Under the pieces are notes generated by a model, which worked only from the letters and a program-made list of their open reading frames with translations, ran no database searches and was not told where the DNA came from. Below are positions 59,560 to 64,000 of a stretch of DNA of 64,000 nt, piece by piece. Made by a program: the position numbers and the translations under genes. This DNA is from Salminus brasiliensis (taxonomy: Eukaryota; Chordata; Actinopteri; Characiformes; Bryconidae). How positions within the stretch are numbered: position 1 is the first letter of the stretch; each line of letters begins with the position of its first letter. Where the stretch lies: NCBI RefSeq assembly GCF_030463535.1, contig NC_132894.1, positions 27,982,625-28,046,624 on the forward strand, in the 5' to 3' direction.

Positions 59560-60180
59560 CGTGTCTCTTCAGATCGTCTCCAGTGAAGGGGCTCTCCACA
59601 CGGGGGCACCTCAGACTCTGGCGGGCGTTTGAGAGGGGAACCGTTTACAAAGACCTGCTCACATTCATCAGACCTTCAGGTCGTGCAAATGAGCGTGTGG
59701 GATGTGTACAAGCGAACCGCCTGCGTTTCCAAATCGCGCCCTGACGCCTGAGCGAGACTGCGGTCGAGGACTGGAGGGCTGGAGGAAAGGGGGAGGTGGG
59801 AATCCCCGCTGTGTGACACTGCTGCTGCTGCTGCTGAAACGATGCTCACCACAGCCTACCTGTGAGAAGCCGACAGCGGCTAATGTTAGCAAGCGAGGCA
59901 AAGTTTAGAGTTTCTGCAAGGCGATTAGACATGCTAGTGTGTGAGTAGCTGGTGGTTTGAGCGGCTCCTGATGGCCAGTGAGCATTAGCCGTTATTTCGC
60001 CGAGTCTGAGTTTCTCTGTGTCATTCAGGTGGAGACGGTGGAGTGAAGGGGAGCAGGCTCTGTTTGTTCCCTCTCCATTTCCCCTGAGGGACTGTCCCTC
60101 AGCTGCTCCCCCTCACAGTGAGGCTGCAGGTAGGGCTGAGCTCAGGGCGGTTCACCGTCGAAAACAACGCCATGTGTAGC
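59560..60180 (+). promoter_or_regulatory. CpG-rich promoter/5'UTR area of the downstream gene
   Basis: A shift to GC- and CpG-rich sequence compared with the flanking AT-rich DNA, with a CTG run at about 59,820-59,836. A candidate 5'UTR exon could end at CTGCAG/GTAGGG (60,129/60,130), which would splice to the exon at 60,338. No TATA box is evident. The orientation is assigned from the plus-strand coding exon that follows. The start site is not determined. Confidence 0.5.
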
Positions 60181-60261
60181 CGTAACCTGTTAGGACTGAT
60201 GTAGCTCGGTGCTGTTTTGCTCTTCATGTGATGATAGCTCAAAGTGGTCGTTTGTTGCAGT

Positions 60262-60335
60262 CATGTTGCTCTTCCTCTTCTTCTTCCTCCTCCTCCTCAT
60301 CCTCATCCTCCTCCTCCTCCTCATCCTCTTCTCAC
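60262..60335. repeat. TTC/TCC/TCA trinucleotide microsatellite forming a polypyrimidine tract
   Basis: About 70 bp of TCTTCC, CCTCCT and TCATCC repeats running right up to the CTCACAG acceptor at 60,331-60,337. Confidence 0.85.
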
Positions 60336-60337
60336 AG

Positions 60338-60412
60338 GCCTGACAGAACAGAGAATGAGGAGAGCAGACAGCCGCCTGGTGAAGCAGCTATCTAGTCCCT
60401 GTTTAGGAAATG
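60338..60412 (+). CDS. Candidate first coding exon of the downstream plus-strand gene (ampd3 by synteny)
   Basis: A 75-nt exon between a pyrimidine-rich acceptor ending CTCACAG and a strong GTGAGT donor. The ATG at 60,355 opens a frame reading MRRADSRLVKQLSSPCLGN, leaving in phase 1; A at -3 and A at +4 give an acceptable start. I do not recognise this peptide as a conserved domain. In vertebrates AMPD3 (erythrocyte-type AMP deaminase) follows ADM in the same orientation and has several alternative N-termini, so an ampd3 N-terminal exon is the best guess, from position only. No further exon is seen before the right edge, and the exon could also be entirely 5'UTR. Confidence 0.5.
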
Positions 60413-61214
60413 GTGAGTCCCTCACTCTCTGACACTGAAGCATGAGGTTTGGTAGGCCTATGCATCCACATACAGAGCTATACCGAGCACAAGGCAGTCT
60501 GACCTAACCAACGCCTGTCTCTTTATGTATTTATGTATTTATCCTGAGGGGAAATTATTTTTACCTATTATTATTTTAAGAGTATTTGCTGGTCGCTCTG
60601 TCCCACTGATTTCCCCTGAAATCTTGCATAATTCATTTGTACGATGTAAACCGAGCCGTTTAAAGTGGAATCAGACCTCTACCCTTTCTAACTCCTCCTA
60701 AAGCTCCTTCACAGAAAGCTGTTATACAGTCATACATGCGTTTAAACCCCGTCCATGGTGGGGAGGTACATGCAGAATAAATAAGATGCACCACTGCTTT
60801 GTCATTATCAGCATTAAGTATAAAACTTAGACATGTAGGGTTGCTGGTTGTTCTGCAAAGTTAATAAAAAGGCTGTGTCACAACTACTATAATGCAAAAA
60901 TACTCATAACTCCTTCATTTCTGAGTGTCCTACATCTTTGTTTTTACATCTAAAATCTTGAATTAGGATAAAACTGTGAACTCTTGAAGAAATGCAGGCA
61001 AGCAGCATTTATTAACCCAGGCGTTGACACAACCTTGAAACCACATACATGTCCGGTGTTTAATCTACAGGTTCATTATGATTCAAAATGAAAAATAAAT
61101 CGTTCAATGATGACCAACAGAGTCCCGTCAATCAATACCCCCCATGCAAGCCACAGACATGCTCACCATTCCAGTGGAGTTGCGTTAGAAGCTGTTTAAT
61201 AATATGCCTGGCTT

Positions 61215-61330
61215 TGTGACTTGGAGAAGGCATGTGCTAGCCTTCACCCTCAGCCTCACTCCAGGTACTCCTAGCTAGTGGGCAGGAATTGCCTAGATGG
61301 CTAAATTAGGGAGGTAATTGGGTGCTAGTA
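61215..61330 (+). mobile_element. tRNA-SINE 3'-part fragment
   Basis: GGAGAAGGCATGTGCTAGCC then TTCACCCTC resembles the 3' part of the SINE at 16,955-17,215 (GATGAGACGTGCTAGTCTTC on its own strand). The head is missing. Confidence 0.45.
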
Positions 61331-63881
61331 GTTCTGGGACAATTTCAACCGATCAGTGTTAGAAAAGATGTTTAACATGTTCTGTTGACAATGCACACTC
61401 ACATAATGCACTAATACTTGGTGGTTAGAGTCCTAAGAAGCTATTGTGAAAGCTGGTAGTGGGCAGCAATGCCTGCTCCTGCTGATGGTACACTATTAAA
61501 CACCAGTTAATGTGCTGTTCTGGTGTGTACTGTCACAGGCAAGCGGATACGAGATTCCCTTTTGTTTTCATTAACTAAACCGAGACAAAAATGGAGAACT
61601 GCAGAAACCTTGTTGGGACAGGTTGGAAACAGGATTTTGGGTGTTCATGGGTGTTTTGTTTACTAGGAAGATTTAACCTGAGACAGACAACCTTTACTGT
61701 TGTTAAAATCCAATTATGGACCTAATGGTAGGAGGTGAGCCAGAATCCAGAGGGAACACGAGTTCATTACCCCGAGATCCCAAAATACTACTGGTCGTGT
61801 TATTGGGCAAACCATTTTCTCTGCCCCTGATGGTGCTGCAGTGTTGGCATCACTGTGCTGCTCTCAGTCTGGAGTTAGTTAGACAGCAAAATGAGCAACA
61901 ACTGTTGAAAGTGGATCAATAAAAGTATTACTTAAAGTATGTAATAACTATGACCGCATCCTGCAATCAGACAGAAGTCAAGAGACTTGCTGTATTGGTA
62001 AACTCATTCCATGTGTTTGAAGGCTCTGAAATATAGCGATGAAGGCAGAATGGGCTTTGTTTGTCTGTGTCTTTAAGAAGGGCAAGTTATATGCACTCAG
62101 GCGATATCAGAGACTGAGGACAAGCTGTTCTGCTGTTCCGGAGCAGTGGGCTTTTCTCTCCTCCCCCCCTTTGACCTGCACTACAGCTCTCAGCCTGGGC
62201 TATTAAAATCCAGCCAGCATCCCATTAATCTCTCATGTAGCTCAAATCCCTCAGCCGGCCATCTGATCCACACCTCTTACTGATCAATGAGATGAAGAGA
62301 ATGAGTGCAGAGGCGCAATCTGAAGCTTCATTCATCTGATTCAAACATAGCCCATTCTGTCTGATGAATCCTTCACTCCCAGTTACTTGCTCCCACAATT
62401 GAAAATAAAAAAGATCCTGTGTGATCCAGACACTTCCTATACACCTTACAATACTAGTTGTACTTTTAGGGTCAGGCTACAGTGGTGGTGCCGGCTGCCG
62501 TTTAGGGTCAGGGTTAGTTTGGAGCCCCGGTGAGATTACAGATAAAAGCAGCTGTTACAGCTGATCCTGCTGTCCATGCGTGGGACGCTTGTGAAATAAT
62601 AAAAGGCACAGATAGGACAAAGCCCCAAAAGAGCTCGGTGAACAACAGGCGGATCAGGTAAGCCTCACCCCCTCTACCCTTTCTCACGCACACTGTTAAC
62701 AGCCAGCACAGGATCATCCCATGCTGTCTGCTGTAAACAGGCCAGCGTTCTACAGTTTCAAATTGGCCGGAGGGCTGGTGTGTAAACAAATTGGAAATGC
62801 ATGGAGTGCTGCGTCATCGGCCAGGCCAAGCTTTGGAGATGATGCGAGACCGGGGTTTGTTACGGCCGTTGTTACCTGTTCACTGAATGACAGTTCCCCT
62901 AATGGACAACAGGATTAATTATTTTGAGCTCCAACGCCCTGCTCCGGCTCCAAGGTCATAGAACGGGATTAATGATTGGTTGGGGGTAGGGGTTGTGTTG
63001 GTTGGAGCTGTCAGTCAGACAAGTAGTAATGGCTGGGGCTCTGAGGTGACATGATGGACAGTGTCAGGGGCTCTGTGGTGATCCTAGTAAGAACAGTAGA
63101 GGGTTGTTATAAAGACTGGGGGATACGTGTGTATGTGTGTGGGAGGGTGTGGTAGAACATGGGGCTTAGACATGGAGAGACAGTCCACATGCAGTGCACT
63201 TCCAGTCTGTTGACAGGCAGTTGCGACATGCTCCCAGGATTAGTGGCTCTGCAGACATTATGCCGTTGGTCTCTTAAAATAGAGAGAGATGGAGGCGGTC
63301 AAGAAAACAAAAGCGCGACGTCCACAAAGCAGCGATTCAGAGCAGTACTGGACTTGACCCACATCACACAGCCAAACGTGCATCTGTCCTTGCGCAGACC
63401 AGAACCAGAGCAGAAATGGCAGTGGCGGGGGCTGAAGGTAAGGGTGGCTGCAACAACACAACTGTGTGTGTGGGAGCTTGCAGAGGTTGATTTAAGAGCG
63501 AGGTATACACATTAATGTCAGAGTCAGCGAAACTTGAGTTTCTCACCACATCGACTAGGGCATTGTGTCGGGCTCTTGTTCAGTTTGTTGATTTCCCTTC
63601 TGAAATACATCTACAAAATGTCAGAAAACTGCTATGTACAATCGAGTGATCCCAGGTGTGGGATTGACAAACTCTGCTTGCCTCAGCCAGTGAGCATAAA
63701 GGCGTTTCTTGTTCATGATGCATCTAGATTTTGGCCAGAGTGGGGAAAACATATGACTGATTTGAAGAAACTAAATTTAAGGTTTATTTGGTTTTCCAGA
63801 GAAGGATAAAGTCTCCTTGTATCTCTGTTGTAGGACACCAGGCTTAATCCCTGTCTGGGAAATCGACTCAAAGTGCTTTAG

Positions 63882-64000
63882 CAGGGTTCCCACTTGCTAT
63901 GGAAAATCTGGAAAACCTGATAATTTAGAGACTTGTTTTCCAGTCATGTAAACACCAAAAACAAAAAAGGGAAAACATGGAAAAGTTGAGCTCAGAAGCC
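63882..64000 (+). mobile_element. MITE with CAGGGTTCC terminus, cut by the window edge
   Basis: Begins CAGGGTTCCCAC and continues AAACCTGATAATTTAGAGAC and TTGTTTTCCAGTCATG, the reverse complement of the right end of the element at 26,152-26,682. The other end is outside the window. Confidence 0.6.

Larger units (their letters stand above)
60413..64000 (+). other. Intron 1 of the downstream gene (partial)
   Basis: Follows the GTGAGT donor to the window edge. It contains a SINE 3'-part fragment at about 61,215-61,330 and the start of a CAGGGTTCC MITE at 63,882. No coding exon was recognised. The open frames at 62,514-62,789 (minus) and 63,159-63,515 (plus) have no recognisable family. Confidence 0.6.

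Noticed and set aside
62514..63515. Open frames of 91 and 118 codons in the last intron
   Set aside because: No recognisable family, no splice support and no similarity to AMP deaminase.

Overview
The window is genomic DNA from a ray-finned fish, most likely an otophysan teleost (characin, catfish or electric-fish grade). This rests on vertebrate split genes with GT-AG introns, a teleost-type adrenomedullin precursor, and the load of fish-type SINEs, L2 LINE pieces, Tc1 and hAT remnants and microsatellites. The placement below teleost is inferred from repeat style only. No bacterial-type operon, CRISPR array or mobile plasmid module is present.

Layout. (1) From 46,290 leftward to position 476 and off the left edge, the minus strand carries the first five coding exons of sbf2 (MTMR13). 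They encode 173 residues from the initiator methionine into the DENN region. The exons are tiny against introns of about 19.2, 18.9, 5.1 and 2.2 kb, and the introns hold most of the repeats. (2) 46,291-50,590 is the divergent intergenic space between sbf2 and adm. It has the sbf2 promoter with an NRF1-like palindrome, two fold-back (MITE-like) elements and a roughly 65-bp minisatellite. (3) 50,592-53,465 on the plus strand is a complete adrenomedullin gene (adma/AM1 type): TATA box, noncoding exon 1, three coding exons, long 3'UTR and poly(A) signal. (4) 53,466-59,550 is an intergenic region with a decayed second copy of part of the adm 3'UTR and several dispersed repeats. (5) 59,560-64,000 is the 5' end of another plus-strand gene: a CpG-rich promoter area and one short candidate coding exon at 60,338-60,412, then intron to the right edge. 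By conserved order with other vertebrates (SBF2, ADM, AMPD3) this gene is probably ampd3, but the 19 visible residues are not enough to recognise it.

The genes are not an operon. sbf2 encodes a membrane-trafficking regulator and adm a secreted vasoactive peptide hormone; what they share is a conserved head-to-head position. No clearly novel system was found. The most noteworthy observations are the duplicated adm 3'UTR, a hAT-type element nested in a SINE with decayed 8-bp target duplications that match an intact SINE elsewhere in the window, the SINE/L2 shared 3' tail, and the cluster of fold-back and tandem repeats between the divergent sbf2 and adm promoters.
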